Shown here in pieces: positions 1 to 8,922 of a stretch of 64,000 bases of DNA. Source of the DNA: Desulfuromonas sp. CSMB_57 (GTDB lineage Bacteria; Desulfobacterota; Desulfuromonadia; Desulfuromonadales; Syntrophotaleaceae). The position numbers and the translations under genes are program-made. The notes under the pieces are model-generated. The model saw only the letters and a program-made list of their open reading frames with translations. It searched no databases and was not told where the DNA came from. The first letter of the stretch is position 1. Every line of letters starts with the position of its first letter. The stretch lies in the NCBI RefSeq assembly GCF_020194955.2, contig NZ_JAFCIY020000026.1:36656-100655 (forward strand), read 5' to 3'.

Positions 1-493
1 GGGTGATGCCGTCCGACAGCAGGATCAGGCGATCCTGCGGCTGCACATCCAGCTCATAGAGGCGCAGCAGCCGGTTCTGGTGGCGCGGCGACCAGACCTC
101 CCGGTAGTCCAGGTTCTGCAGTTCGCCGTTGCGAATCAGCAGGAAAGCCGGGTTGTCCATCTCGATGATGCGGGCGCCGTTGCCGGGCAGATAATCGACG
201 ATGGTGAAGGTTGCATAGCTGATCTTGCGCTGCTGGCAGACCGGCAGGGCGTCCATCATGATTTCCGCCGAAGGGACGATGGCCTGATTGCTGGTGATGA
301 ACTTCAGGGCCATGGAAGCGGTCATGTTGGACAGAATGCCCGCCTTGACGCCGTGTCCCAGGCCGTCGGAAAGCACCGCGACAATCCGGTTGCGGGTGCC
401 GATTTTCTGCATGCGAAACGCGTCCCCGCAAATATCCTCGCCTTTGCAGTTGTATTGCGACGCTTCGATTTCGACAAATAGCGTACCGTTCAT
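1..493 (-). CDS. SpoIIE-family serine phosphatase (C-terminus beyond window)
   Basis: Reading leftward from an ATG at 493, the translation opens with MNGTLFVEIEASQYN and carries the PP2C/SpoIIE signatures VLSDGLGHG (metal-binding Asp, Gly-x-Gly) and, near the window edge, LLSDGIT. The family dephosphorylates serine or threonine on partner proteins such as anti-sigma antagonists. The gene lies 19 bases after the hydrogenase-like gene in the same direction, so the two are probably co-transcribed and the phosphatase is the likely output of the H2 sensor. The 3' end lies off the window, so total length and any further domains are unknown. Family call is confident; substrate is unknown. Confidence 0.85.
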   Translation of the reverse strand, partial: MNGTLFVEIEASQYNCKGEDICGDAFRMQKIGTRNRIVAVLSDGLGHGVKAGILSNMTASMALKFITSNQAIVPSAEIMMDALPVCQQRKISYATFTIVDYLPGNGARIIEMDNPAFLLIRNGELQNLDYREVWSPRHQNRLLRLYELDVQPQDRLILLSDGIT

Positions 494-512
494 GGTTGCG
501 TTGACTCTGGCG

Positions 513-2282
513 TTAAAGGGTGAGTTCCGGAGGCGCGTTGCGGTCGGCATCCTCCGCACTGCCGGCGTTGGGAGTGAACCCCTGCACCAGGGTGCGCAGC
601 AGGATTTCCGTTTCGGCCATGTTTTCACCAAGGCGGCAGGCAATCTCCTGAACGGTTTTCAGGTTTTTATGAATGACTTCGCGGGCCCGGCGGACGATGA
701 GTTCGCGGGGCATTTCGTGCGCGGTCACGTCGCTGATGACGCCACCCACCACCTGGCCGGGATCGATGGGGAAGATGGTGACCTGAAAGATGCACTCGGC
801 GACATGCAGGGCATCGTGCTGCAGGGGGCAGTCGCTGTCCAGCACCTGGCGGAACAGATGGGTAAAGGGCAGAATCTGCTCCAGCACCGCGCCCTTGAGT
901 CCCGGACAGACGTCGTAGGCGGCCACCAGATCTTCGCTGAACAGTTCGGCAAAACGCCGGTTGCAGTCGACCACCTTCATGTCGCTGTCGACCAGCACGA
1001 TGGCCGAAGGAATGCAATGCAGCAGGGCATTGGCCTTGCGCAGGGCCTCGCCCTTCAGGTAGGAGAGGCACATGGCGGCTTCGGCGTGGCCGTTGAGCAG
1101 CGAGCGGGCGAACTCCCGACAGGTTTCGTAACCGCAGCCGCCGCAGTTCAGTTCGTCTTCGACATGCTCCTTGCCGATCTGGCGCAGGGCGTAGCGAATC
1201 TGCTGTTCGCTGAACTGCTTGGCCGGCAGGGCCTGATCGCAGAGGAACTCGTCGATGTCATGCCGGGGCAAACGGTTGATGGGAGTGGCCGGCACCTTGG
1301 CGCGGGAGATGATGTCCTGCCATTGCTGCAGGCTGCCCTGGCGGACGCTGGCACAGGGGCCGTTGATGCAGCCGCCGCGGCAGGCCAACAACTCCAGGAA
1401 GATGGGCTGCGTCAGTTGTTCGGGGCGGATGCCCAGCAGCACCCGTTCGATGCCGGTGACCCCGGCGACGGTGCTGTAGCGGGCCGGATTGCTGCCGGCC
1501 TGCATGCGGATGGTATCGATCATGCCCCCTTCGATGGGATAGAGCGCCCCTTCCAGGGAACTTTCCGGAACGAAGCGATCCTCCTCGCGCGGCGTCAGGG
1601 CGGCCGGATCGATGTCGGCATCCTCGAACCACTGCCTGAGATCGGTGAAGGTGATGACGGCATCGAGGAGTTCCGGGTGGCGGTCGCCCTCATTCTTTTT
1701 AGCACCGCAGGGGCCGATGAATATGACGCCGATGTCGTTGCCGAACTCCTCCCGCAGCATGATGCAATGGGTCAGCAGGGGCGAGAAGACCGAGGTCACG
1801 GAATCGCTCAGTTCCGGCAGATATTTCTGGACGTAGGTGACCGCCGCCGGGCACGCCGAGGACAGAAACAGCTTGCGGCGGTTTTCGGCCAGTTCCACGG
1901 CCACCCGTGTTGAGACCTCCTGGGCGCCGAGGGCCGTTTCGCTGACCCCGGCAAAGCCCAGGGCGTGCAGGGCGGCAATCAGGTTACCAACGGGCAGTTC
2001 GGGAAATTCGCTGGCATAGGACGGTGCGATGGAGACGTAGTAATCCCGGTTCTGACGCAGCAGATGCTTGACACGGTCCAGGTCATCCCGGACCCGTTTG
2101 GCCTTGGCCGGGCAGATACGCACGCAGGTACCGCAGGCCACGCACATCTCCGGCACGATCTTGGCTTGGCCGTCCGCAACCTTGATGGCCTTGACCGGGC
2201 AATAGCGGACGCATTTCGAACAGTCCTTGCACTCGGTCTCACGGGTATAGATGGGCGGCTGGTTGGGCTGGAACAGCGGCAT
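513..2282 (-). CDS. Sensory [FeFe]-hydrogenase-like protein with PAS domain
   Basis: 589 residues. Two [4Fe-4S] ferredoxin motifs sit near the N-terminus (Cys18/21/24/28 and Cys47/50/53/57). An H-cluster domain follows with degenerate signatures: SSACPAA at 142 instead of TSCCP, PCGAKK at 191, and LACRGGCINGPC at 299. Then come a CGGCGYETC cluster at 380, a PAS domain at about 415-515 and a short helical tail. Degenerate L1/L2/L3 motifs plus a PAS domain are the hallmark of sensory (group C) hydrogenases, which bind H2 and signal rather than turn it over. A phosphatase directly downstream matches the phosphatase-linked subtype. The start ATG at 2282 is 6 bases after the upstream 2Fe-2S gene. 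H2 sensing is inferred from family, not shown. Confidence 0.88.
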   Translation of the reverse strand: MPLFQPNQPPIYTRETECKDCSKCVRYCPVKAIKVADGQAKIVPEMCVACGTCVRICPAKAKRVRDDLDRVKHLLRQNRDYYVSIAPSYASEFPELPVGNLIAALHALGFAGVSETALGAQEVSTRVAVELAENRRKLFLSSACPAAVTYVQKYLPELSDSVTSVFSPLLTHCIMLREEFGNDIGVIFIGPCGAKKNEGDRHPELLDAVITFTDLRQWFEDADIDPAALTPREEDRFVPESSLEGALYPIEGGMIDTIRMQAGSNPARYSTVAGVTGIERVLLGIRPEQLTQPIFLELLACRGGCINGPCASVRQGSLQQWQDIISRAKVPATPINRLPRHDIDEFLCDQALPAKQFSEQQIRYALRQIGKEHVEDELNCGGCGYETCREFARSLLNGHAEAAMCLSYLKGEALRKANALLHCIPSAIVLVDSDMKVVDCNRRFAELFSEDLVAAYDVCPGLKGAVLEQILPFTHLFRQVLDSDCPLQHDALHVAECIFQVTIFPIDPGQVVGGVISDVTAHEMPRELIVRRAREVIHKNLKTVQEIACRLGENMAETEILLRTLVQGFTPNAGSAEDADRNAPPELTL

Positions 2283-2288
2283 GGCGGA

Positions 2289-2543
2289 TTATTCTCCCTT
2301 GGATTTAATCAGCTGATCCTCCAGAACCTCCAGCAGATCGCCCTTGTCCATATGGGATATCACCTGGTGTTCAATGCGGATGTTCGGGCCGTGACTGCAG
2401 CGCCCCTCACAGCGACTGCCGCGCAGATCCACCTCTTCGGTCAAGTCGTGCTGGTTGATGAATTCTTCGATGGTTTCGAGGTTCCGGTCGTTGCCGCGAC
2501 TGAAACAGGAACTGCCCATGCAGATAATGATCTGTTTTTTCAT
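2289..2543 (-). CDS. Thioredoxin-like [2Fe-2S] ferredoxin (NuoE/HydC-like)
   Basis: 84 residues, starting KKQIIICMGSSC. Four cysteines in two pairs (CMGSSC near residue 9 and RCEGRC near residue 46, followed by SHGP) match the thioredoxin-like [2Fe-2S] fold of NuoE and HydC. It is first in the operon with the hydrogenase sensor and phosphatase and probably passes electrons to or from the sensor. The ATG at 2543 is preferred over the in-frame TTG at 2546 because a GGAGAG ribosome site lies about 6 bases upstream of the ATG. Confidence 0.85.
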   Translation of the reverse strand: MKKQIIICMGSSCFSRGNDRNLETIEEFINQHDLTEEVDLRGSRCEGRCSHGPNIRIEHQVISHMDKGDLLEVLEDQLIKSKGE

Positions 2544-3078
2544 CAATCGCTCTCCTTCTATGATGGCCGGATGCCGAAGTATCGCGTCGACATTAACACT
2601 CGCCCTCCGGAAAACACCGTCAACCCGGTTTTTCTTTCAGCATGAGTACACAACAAACATAAGGGTTTTCGAGCCCTTCACGTTTATCTTCTGCACATTT
2701 CCGTCAACTATAAGATGAAATCAAAGCCTAAAACAAGGGGGTTTTTGATGAGATCAAATAGGTCGATAAGGGGCATCCAATACGGACCGCGTCGGCTTGG
2801 AAAATAGCCTTTTCTGAGGAAAATGATGGACTTTTTTTGCGCTTTGTGCTAGTCAGAGGCTCTCAATTCGAAGCTCGTGGCGGTGGGCCCGGAACTCGTG
2901 CTGGAGCCTGCCAAGCCGCCATGACCCTTCAGTCAGGTAGGACCGCCTGGATCCGTGGGACCGGGACGGGGGACGATTGCGACGGCGAAACAGGCTTTTC
3001 GTCGGTCAGGCAGGGGTCTTTCGGACGGTGTCCGGGGACCTTTTTTTATTTTGGGGCGGCAAGGATGCGGAGTGAATC
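2544..3078. promoter_or_regulatory. Divergent intergenic region and structured panB leader
   Basis: About 530 bases without a convincing gene, between the leftward hydrogenase operon and panB. The right half, from about 2850, is rich in potential stems: GGCGG/CCGCC around 2879-2922 and GACG/CGTC around 2980-3002. It ends in an intrinsic terminator just before panB. No known riboswitch consensus was recognised. Promoters for both operons must lie here but no strong -35/-10 pair stood out. Confidence 0.5.
3015..3050 (+). terminator. Intrinsic terminator / probable attenuator upstream of panB
   Basis: GGTC (3015-3018) pairs with GACC (3037-3040) and CGGAC pairs with GTCCG around a GGT loop, with two G-T pairs between them. 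Seven T residues follow at 3041-3047. There is no rightward gene upstream to terminate, and panB starts 29 bases downstream, so this fits transcriptional attenuation of the pan operon. Confidence 0.65.
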
Positions 3079-3882
3079 ATGGACAAGCGTGTGACTGTTC
3101 TGGATATCCAGCGCATGAAGGCGGAGGGCGAAAAGATCGCCATGCTGACCGCTTACGATTACCCCTTTGCCAGGTTGGTGGATGAGGCGGGCATCGACAT
3201 GGTGCTGGTCGGGGATTCCGTAGGGTCGGTGGTCGCCGGGTACGACAATACCCTGCCGGTGACCATGGAGGAGATGCTGTACCATTCCCGGGCGGCGGCA
3301 CGCGGTTTGCACAGAGCGTTGCTGGTAGTGGACATGCCCTTTCTTTCCTACCAGGTCGACCTCCGCGAAGCGCGGTTCAACGCCGGTCGTCTGGTCAAGG
3401 AGGGCGGCGCCCAGGCGGTTAAGTTGGAAGGGGGCGTCCCGGTGGCGGAAACCATTCGCGCCATCGTCGATATGGATATCCCGGTGGTCGGCCACATCGG
3501 TCTGACTCCGCAATCCATTCACCGCATGGGCGGCTACCGGGTGCAGGGCAAGCAGGATGAACAGGCCCGACAGTTGCTGCGGGATGCCCGGGCGGTCCAG
3601 GATGCGGGCGCCTTTGCCGTGGTGGTGGAAGGGGTGCCGGCCAACCTGGGGAAGGAGATCACCGCCAGTCTCGACATTCCCACCATCGGCATCGGCGCAG
3701 GCCCAGATTGCGACGGCCAAGTGCTGGTGCTGCACGATATCCTCGGCCTGTTCGACAAGTATGCGCCCAAGTTCGTCAAACGCTATGTCGACCTCTCGGT
3801 GCCCATCCGGCAGGGGGTCGGAGACTATGTCCGAGAGGTCAAGGACGGGGTGTTCCCCGGGCCGGAACACTGTTTCAAATAA
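3079..3882 (+). CDS. panB: 3-methyl-2-oxobutanoate hydroxymethyltransferase
   Basis: 267 residues, normal PanB length. It transfers a hydroxymethyl group from 5,10-methylene-tetrahydrofolate to alpha-ketoisovalerate to make ketopantoate, the first committed step of pantothenate synthesis. Recognisable PanB blocks are MLTAYDYPFA near the N-terminus, VGDSVG with the Mg-binding Asp, AVKLEGG, GHIGLTPQ and IGIGAGPDCDGQVLV. It is the first gene of panBCD, with panC beginning 36 bases after its stop. The start is fixed by the ATG at 3079, 29 bases after the leader terminator hairpin; GCGGAGTGAATC supplies a weak ribosome site. Confidence 0.97.
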   Translation: MDKRVTVLDIQRMKAEGEKIAMLTAYDYPFARLVDEAGIDMVLVGDSVGSVVAGYDNTLPVTMEEMLYHSRAAARGLHRALLVVDMPFLSYQVDLREARFNAGRLVKEGGAQAVKLEGGVPVAETIRAIVDMDIPVVGHIGLTPQSIHRMGGYRVQGKQDEQARQLLRDARAVQDAGAFAVVVEGVPANLGKEITASLDIPTIGIGAGPDCDGQVLVLHDILGLFDKYAPKFVKRYVDLSVPIRQGVGDYVREVKDGVFPGPEHCFK

Positions 3883-3918
3883 GATTCAGATTGAACCGAA
3901 TTGAGACGAGCATAACTC

Positions 3919-4779
3919 ATGGAAATCATCACCCGGGTGGCCGAAATGCAGGCACGGGCCTCGGCCGCAAAAAAAAATGGGCAATCCATCGCCCTGGTGC
4001 CGACCATGGGCTTTCTGCACCAGGGGCATCTGTCTCTGATGCAGGAAGGCCGGCGTCGTGCCGACCTGCTGGTCGCGTCGGTGTTCGTCAACCCGACCCA
4101 GTTCGGGCCGCAGGAAGATTTTGCCAGCTATCCACGCGACCTGCAACGCGATGCCGAACTGGCCGCCGGGGCCGGGGTGGATTGGCTGTTCGTTCCCGAA
4201 GTTGACGACATGTACCCGCAGGGTTTCGCCACCGCGGTCACGGTGTCCGGCCTGACGGAGGTCTTGTGCGGTGCCAGTCGCCCCGGTCATTTCCAGGGCG
4301 TTACCACCGTGGTCTGCAAGCTGTTCGGTATCGTGCAGCCGCAGGTGGCCCTGTTCGGCCGCAAGGATTTCCAGCAACTGGCGGTCATCCGACGCATGAC
4401 GCTTGATTTGAACCTGCCCGTCGAAATCATCGGCCTGCCCACCGTGCGGGAACCGGACGGCTTGGCCATGAGTTCCCGCAACGCCTATCTGTCGGCCGCC
4501 GAGCGCCGGCAGGCGCCGGCTTTGATCGATGCCTTGCAGCTGGCAAGTGCTGCGGTCAAAACCGGCGAGCGCAACGTGGAGCGGGTGCTGGCCCTGGTGC
4601 GCAACCGCATTGACCGGGAACCGGACGCCGTCATCGATTACGCCGTCATCTGCAACGGTACCACCTTGCAAGCCGTACCGGAGGTGGATGGCGACTCGGT
4701 GCTGCTGCTCGCCGTGCGCATCGGTCGCACCCGACTGATCGATAATCACACTCTCTTTGAGGAGGTTGACATACCATGA
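3919..4779 (+). CDS. panC: Pantothenate synthetase
   Basis: 286 residues, typical length. It condenses pantoate with beta-alanine using ATP, through a pantoyl-adenylate, in the cytoplasm. Motifs seen: [13 protein letters not shown] (nucleotide-binding HxGH), [19 protein letters not shown] and the KMSKS-like MSSRNAYL. Its stop overlaps the panD start (ATGA at 4776-4779), indicating translational coupling. All three pan enzymes converge on this reaction, which consumes the products of PanB (after reduction) and PanD. No ketopantoate reductase gene is seen in the window. Confidence 0.97.
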   Translation: MEIITRVAEMQARASAAKKNGQSIALVPTMGFLHQGHLSLMQEGRRRADLLVASVFVNPTQFGPQEDFASYPRDLQRDAELAAGAGVDWLFVPEVDDMYPQGFATAVTVSGLTEVLCGASRPGHFQGVTTVVCKLFGIVQPQVALFGRKDFQQLAVIRRMTLDLNLPVEIIGLPTVREPDGLAMSSRNAYLSAAERRQAPALIDALQLASAAVKTGERNVERVLALVRNRIDREPDAVIDYAVICNGTTLQAVPEVDGDSVLLLAVRIGRTRLIDNHTLFEEVDIP

Positions 4780-5171
4780 AACGCAAGATGCTTAAATCAA
4801 AAATTCACCGTGCCACGGTGACCGGCGCCGACCTGGATTACGAAGGCAGCATCACCATCGATCCGTTGTTGCTGAAGGCGGCCGACATTCTGCCCTATGA
4901 AGCGGTGGATATCTGGAACGTCACCTACGGCACCCGGTTTCAGACCTATGCCATCGAGGGCCAACCCGGCAGCGGGGTGATCTGCATCAATGGCGCCGCC
5001 GCGCGTCTGGTGTCCCGGGGCGACAAGGTCATCATCGCCAGCTGGCTGGAGATGGACCACGAGCAGGCCAAAACCTATGAGCCGAAGCTGGTTTTTGTCG
5101 ATGAGCAGAACGTCGCCACGGCGCAGACCAAGGAAACGCCGGGGCAGGGCAATCTGCGGGCCGCCATCTGA
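4776..5171 (+). CDS. panD: Aspartate 1-decarboxylase
   Basis: 131 residues. It decarboxylates aspartate to beta-alanine for PanC. The pro-enzyme self-cleaves between Gly24 and Ser25 in YEGSITID, producing the pyruvoyl cofactor; both residues and the preceding [16 protein letters not shown] block are intact. The ATG at 4776 overlaps the panC stop. Some family members start at the internal MLKSKIH methionine (residue 5), so a start four codons later is possible but would lose the ATGA coupling. Confidence 0.97.
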   Translation: MKRKMLKSKIHRATVTGADLDYEGSITIDPLLLKAADILPYEAVDIWNVTYGTRFQTYAIEGQPGSGVICINGAAARLVSRGDKVIIASWLEMDHEQAKTYEPKLVFVDEQNVATAQTKETPGQGNLRAAI

Positions 5172-5292
5172 GGTTCTTGACCCTGTACCCAGCCTGTCAC
5201 AGTTGCTGCCGGGGGCCGGTTTTTCGGACCCCGGCACATCCGTCGCCTCATCCAGTTTGAGCTGACTCAAAACGCCCAAACCCGGTGCCGCC

Positions 5293-6582
5293 ATGCCCCA
5301 GCCTGCCGCCGAAGCCGGAACCCCGATTCTCTATCGCGCCCGCTGCCTGGTCCCCATGGCCGGACCGCCCCTGGACGATGGCGGGTTGCTGGTGGCCGAC
5401 GGAACGCTGGCCGCCGTCGGCCCCTTTGCCCAACTGGCCGCTGCGGGCCGGCACCAGCACTCCGTTGATTTGGGCGAAGTGGTGGTGCTGCCGCCCCTGG
5501 CCAACGCCCATACCCACCTGGAACTGACCCATTATCCTCGTTGGTCGGCCATCGATGCGCCTTTCTGGGGCGATTTTACCGACTGGCTGCTGCACCTGGT
5601 CGGGGTGTTGCGGGATATTCCCCCCCAGGATTTTGCTCCCTCCCTGGCCGATGGCCTGCAGACCCTGCTGCGGTTCGGTACCGGTGCCGTCGGCGATGTC
5701 CTGTCGCGACTGCCGGCCCGCAGCGCCTATCGCGGCACCCCATTGGCGGGGCGAGTGTTTCTGGAAGCACTGGGAGTTTTCGACGATCTGTTTCAGCGGC
5801 GGCTCAACCAGTTGCGGCCGGTTCTGACTCGCAGACCCGCCGCGGGGCTTGACTACGGCCTCACGCCGCATGCCCCCTATACCCTGACTCAAAAGAGCTT
5901 GGGCCGTTGTCTTGAGCTGGCGCGACGCCATCATCTGCCGCTTGCCATGCACCTGGCGGAATCGCCGGCCGAAGTCCAACTCCTGGATTCCGGAGACGGA
6001 CCTTTGGCGGAGCGCTTCTACCCGGCCGTCGGCTGGCGGGAAAAAGTGCCGGCGGCCACCGGGCTCAGTCCGGTCGCCTGGCTGGTCAACGGCCGGGCGC
6101 TGCCTCCCGGCATGCTGCTGGTCCATGGTGTCCAGGTCGGGCCCGAAGATATCCCTCTGCTCACCGGCCACGGGGTCACGGTGGTGCTTTGCCCCCGCTC
6201 CAACGAACAGCTCGGGGTCGGCACGGCGCCCGTCGCTGACTATCTGGCCGCCGGGGTGCCCCTGGCCCTCGGTACCGACAGCCTGGCCAGCAGCGGCTCT
6301 TTGTCCCTTTGGGATGAAATGGCTGCCGCCCGCCGTCTTTATGGGGGCTGCCTAACCCCACCGCAACTGCTGCACCTGGCCACTCGCGATGGCGCCCGAG
6401 TCCTGGGCCTGGAGGGGCGCATGGGTACCCTCCAGGCCGGCTGGGGGGCGCATTTCCAGGCCCTGCGCCCCGATAGCCAACCGGCACCGGGTGAGCTGTT
6501 CGAATATCTGTGCAGTCCGAAACGCCCCGAAGAAATACAGGCCCTTTACCTGGATGGTCGAGAGGTCTTGCATTCCGGATAA
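5293..6582 (+). CDS. ATZ/TRZ-type amidohydrolase (deaminase)
   Basis: 429 residues. Metal-dependent amidohydrolase fold: ANAHTHLELTHY supplies the first His pair, HLAESPAEVQLL and LVHGVQ the later His/Glu, and ALGTDSLAS the metal-binding Asp. This subfamily deaminates or dechlorinates nitrogen heterocycles and includes the aminofutalosine deaminase of the menaquinone futalosine pathway, whose NAHTHLE block is similar. The exact substrate cannot be fixed from the sequence. It lies 121 bases after panD and 63 bases before the DUF502 gene, in the same direction. Confidence 0.8.
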   Translation: MPQPAAEAGTPILYRARCLVPMAGPPLDDGGLLVADGTLAAVGPFAQLAAAGRHQHSVDLGEVVVLPPLANAHTHLELTHYPRWSAIDAPFWGDFTDWLLHLVGVLRDIPPQDFAPSLADGLQTLLRFGTGAVGDVLSRLPARSAYRGTPLAGRVFLEALGVFDDLFQRRLNQLRPVLTRRPAAGLDYGLTPHAPYTLTQKSLGRCLELARRHHLPLAMHLAESPAEVQLLDSGDGPLAERFYPAVGWREKVPAATGLSPVAWLVNGRALPPGMLLVHGVQVGPEDIPLLTGHGVTVVLCPRSNEQLGVGTAPVADYLAAGVPLALGTDSLASSGSLSLWDEMAAARRLYGGCLTPPQLLHLATRDGARVLGLEGRMGTLQAGWGAHFQALRPDSQPAPGELFEYLCSPKRPEEIQALYLDGREVLHSG

Positions 6583-6645
6583 AGGACTTTTATAATCAAC
6601 TATTTGGTTGGCAAACCGGAAACTGATGAAGCGAGGACGGTAGCC

Positions 6646-7326
6646 ATGCACGAATATCTCGGCAAACGGCTGAAACATTTTTTTCTGGCCGGGCTGCTGA
6701 TTGTGGTGCCCCTCGGCCTGACCATGTTGTCGGTACGTTGGGTCATCGGATTTCTGGACGGCCTGCTGGTGCGGTTGTTGCCGGTGGCCCTGCGACCGGA
6801 AGCGCTGTTCGGGTTTCCCGTGCCGGGGTTGGGTCTGCTGGCGACCTTTTTGCTCATCGTGCTGGTGGGCATGTTGGCCACCAATTATTTTGTTAAGGCC
6901 TTGCTGAACCGATCCGAAAACCTGATGGGACGCATTCCCCTGGTCAAGGGCATCTACTCCCTGTTCAAGCAGGTTACGGACACGGTTCTCAATGCCGAAC
7001 GACAGAGTTTTCGCAAGGTAGTACTCATCGAGTATCCCCGCCGAGGGGTCTGGTCCCTGGGGTTCGTCACCGGAACCAGCGAGGGAGAGGTGCAGCGCCT
7101 TACCGCGCAACGCATGATCAACGTCTTCATGCCGACCACCCCCAACCCCACCTCGGGATTTTACATCCTGGTGCCCGAAGAGGATGCCCGGGTGCTCAAC
7201 ATGACCGTCGAAGAAGCCTTCAAGCTTATCGTATCCGGCGGGATGGTAACGCCGCCGGACCGTTTCCCCAGCCTGACGGCCATTAAACAAGAAGGTCGGC
7301 CGGCGAACAACAACGACCAGGCTTGA
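6646..7326 (+). CDS. DUF502 family inner-membrane protein
   Basis: 226 residues from the ATG at 6646, which follows a GAGGACGG ribosome site; an in-frame TTG at 6604 is a less likely start. Two hydrophobic segments (about residues 12-35 and 55-75) flank a short loop. A conserved soluble part follows with the DUF502 signatures GRIPLVKGIYSLFKQV and VFMPTTPNPTSGFYILVPEED. The family is widespread in Gram-negative bacteria with no assigned biochemical role. The C-terminus is polar and probably cytoplasmic. Confidence 0.85.
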   Translation: MHEYLGKRLKHFFLAGLLIVVPLGLTMLSVRWVIGFLDGLLVRLLPVALRPEALFGFPVPGLGLLATFLLIVLVGMLATNYFVKALLNRSENLMGRIPLVKGIYSLFKQVTDTVLNAERQSFRKVVLIEYPRRGVWSLGFVTGTSEGEVQRLTAQRMINVFMPTTPNPTSGFYILVPEEDARVLNMTVEEAFKLIVSGGMVTPPDRFPSLTAIKQEGRPANNNDQA

Positions 7327-7362
7327 TGGGGTCTGGCCTGGTGCCCCCGCTCACAGGACCGC

Positions 7363-7833
7363 ATGCGTCACGAAACCGGCAATATCGTCGAAATCAAAGA
7401 TGAAGGACAGGCCGTAGTGGCCTGCCGTCCGAGCCTGTTCTGTGCACGTTGTACTGTCCTGGGCGTCTGCCGCCGGGCCGAAGATGGGCGATTCCGGCTG
7501 GTGGCAGTGCATAATCCCCTTGGCGCCAGGCTCGGAGAGCGGGTGCGTTTGAGTTCCCCGCCCGGTCCGTTCTGGCTGAGCGTGACGCTGCTTCTGGTGC
7601 TGCCCCTGGCGGCCCTGCTGCTCGGTGCCCTGGTGGGAAAATTGGCCGGGGCCTTTCTGCCCTTGGGCATTCACCACGACCTGCTGGCCGCCGTCGCCGG
7701 CATCGGTGCCATGATCGGCAGCATTTATCTTGCCCGTTTCGGTATCCGGGCTTTTCCAAGGGTCACCTTCATGCCGGAGATTTGCGAAATTCTGCCCGGG
7801 GACGCCTACAGCGAAGACAACGATGGCTATTAA
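7363..7833 (+). CDS. RseC/SoxR-reducing-system family protein
   Basis: 156 residues. The N-terminus carries a cysteine cluster ([12 protein letters not shown]-x2-C-x5-C), followed by a small beta domain and two transmembrane helices at about 66-90 and 103-124. This matches RseC/RsxC-associated family PF04246, linked to SoxR reduction and anti-sigma control in Escherichia coli and to redox membrane complexes elsewhere. Its end overlaps the smpB start by 11 bases, so the two are translated from one message. Confidence 0.85.
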   Translation: MRHETGNIVEIKDEGQAVVACRPSLFCARCTVLGVCRRAEDGRFRLVAVHNPLGARLGERVRLSSPPGPFWLSVTLLLVLPLAALLLGALVGKLAGAFLPLGIHHDLLAAVAGIGAMIGSIYLARFGIRAFPRVTFMPEICEILPGDAYSEDNDGY

Positions 7834-8278
7834 AATTATCGTCAACAACAAAAAAGCCTTTCACGATTACTTCATCGATGAAGTCTTCGAAGCCGGCATG
7901 GTATTGCTCGGCACCGAGGTCAAATCCCTGCGCCTGGGCAAGGCCAACCTGAAGGACGCCTTCTGCCGCATCAAGGACGGTGAAGTATTCGTCAACAACC
8001 TGCACATCAGCCCCTATGAATTCGGCAACCGGGAAAACCACGATCCGACCCGGGTACGTAAATTGCTGTTGAATCGCGCCGAAATCGACAAGATGACCCG
8101 CAAGGTCGAGGAGCGCGGTTTTTCCCTGATACCGACCAAACTCTATTTCAAGGAAGGTCGGGTCAAGATGGAGATCGGCCTGGCACGCGGCAAAAAGCTG
8201 CACGACAAGCGCGAAACCCTCAAGGGCAAGGAGGCCGAACGCGAAATGGCCCGCGCCCTGCGGGATGCCCATCGCTGA
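7823..8278 (+). CDS. smpB: SsrA-binding protein
   Basis: 151 residues. It binds tmRNA and delivers it to stalled ribosomes for trans-translation. Diagnostic blocks: [39 protein letters not shown] and the basic tail [20 protein letters not shown] that mimics a codon-anticodon duplex. The ATG at 7823 lies inside the end of the upstream gene. An open frame extends further upstream to 7730, but its translation is the neighbour's sequence out of frame. Its partner RNA, ssrA, lies 132 bases downstream, a common arrangement. Confidence 0.97.
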   Translation: MAIKIIVNNKKAFHDYFIDEVFEAGMVLLGTEVKSLRLGKANLKDAFCRIKDGEVFVNNLHISPYEFGNRENHDPTRVRKLLLNRAEIDKMTRKVEERGFSLIPTKLYFKEGRVKMEIGLARGKKLHDKRETLKGKEAEREMARALRDAHR

Positions 8279-8326
8279 GTTGCAGGGGGATTTAACTGGC
8301 CATTATTGGGGTACACAGGCCGGGCT

Positions 8327-8355
8327 TGGTTTTTGAAGTCGGATATGAGATAATG
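8327..8355 (+). promoter_or_regulatory. Predicted sigma-70 promoter of ssrA
   Basis: TTGGTT at 8327-8332 and GATAAT at 8350-8355 are separated by exactly 17 bases. This would start transcription near 8363, about 48 bases before the mature tmRNA 5' end, leaving a leader to be trimmed by RNase P. Confidence 0.5.
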
Positions 8356-8410
8356 ATTTCGCTCGGAAAAAGCAGCGGTTCACAACAGCAATAACGCAAT
8401 ACACATCAAT

Positions 8411-8768
8411 GGGGGTGACAAGGTTTCGACGGGGATTGGAAGCGAAGGTGGCATGCCGGGGACGCCAGTGGGCCTCGATAAAAAACTGGCACCAATACAA
8501 ACGCCGACTCTGACGTTTCGTACGCACTGGCTGCTTAATTGCAGCCACGTCTTCTGTTTCATCGCCCGCGTGGGGCAGCAAGACGTCAATTCAGTGGGCT
8601 AGTTTCAGCAATCGTTCGCGCTGCTGAAGCGAAAATTCAGTGAACTCGCCTGATGCAGATCCTGTCGTTGGGAGCGGCAAAGGGTTAAATTCAATACAGC
8701 GACTAAGCATGTAGAAGCCTTGCGTGAAAGATTTTCGGACGCGGGTTCGATTCCCGCCACCTCCACCA
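8411..8768 (+). ncRNA. ssrA: Transfer-messenger RNA (tmRNA)
   Basis: 358 bases. The 5' end GGGGGTG pairs with CACCTCC near the 3' end to form a seven-pair acceptor stem (one G-U pair), followed by an encoded ACCA. The T-arm GGGTTCGATTCCC is present just before the 3' end. The mRNA-like part encodes the tag ADSDVSYALAA ending in TAA at 8503-8538; the exact resume codon is not certain. It rescues stalled ribosomes with SmpB, encoded just upstream. The 3' end is a classic integration target and here abuts an inverted-repeat element. Confidence 0.97.
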
Positions 8769-8838
8769 GCCTACGCCAAGGCTTCGGCTGGCAAGCCAAC
8801 AGCTTGTCAGTCGGAGCCTTTGGTTTATGGCGTAGGCT
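8768..8838. repeat. Inverted-repeat element abutting tmRNA 3' end
   Basis: AGCCTACGCC at 8768-8777 is matched by GGCGTAGGCT at 8829-8838, and inside it AAGGCT (8778-8783) pairs with AGCCTT (8815-8820), giving a long imperfect hairpin. It begins at the last base of tmRNA and precedes the GIY-YIG gene. Hairpin plus small GIY-YIG gene resembles repeat-associated mobile units seen beside RNA genes. Confidence 0.6.
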
Positions 8839-8922
8839 GCGCGCCATAGCTGCCGAAGTTTACGAAGGCGTCTAGCGCAGGCGGGCTTTCTTTACAGCGC
8901 ACTGCTATCAATTCAATCAGGA

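Noticed and set aside
288..1913. Long rightward open frame opposite the hydrogenase gene
   Set aside because: It is antisense to a protein with clear Fe-S and H-cluster motifs; its translation is repetitive and low in recognisable motifs, as expected from GC-rich DNA.
2850..3040. panB leader as 6S RNA, SRP RNA, RNase P or a known riboswitch
   Set aside because: None of the conserved cores of these RNAs could be found; only generic stems and a terminator are supported.
8411..8768. tmRNA 3' end as attachment site of an integrase-type genomic island
   Set aside because: No integrase gene and no second copy of the ssrA 3' end were seen in the window; only the small GIY-YIG element is supported.
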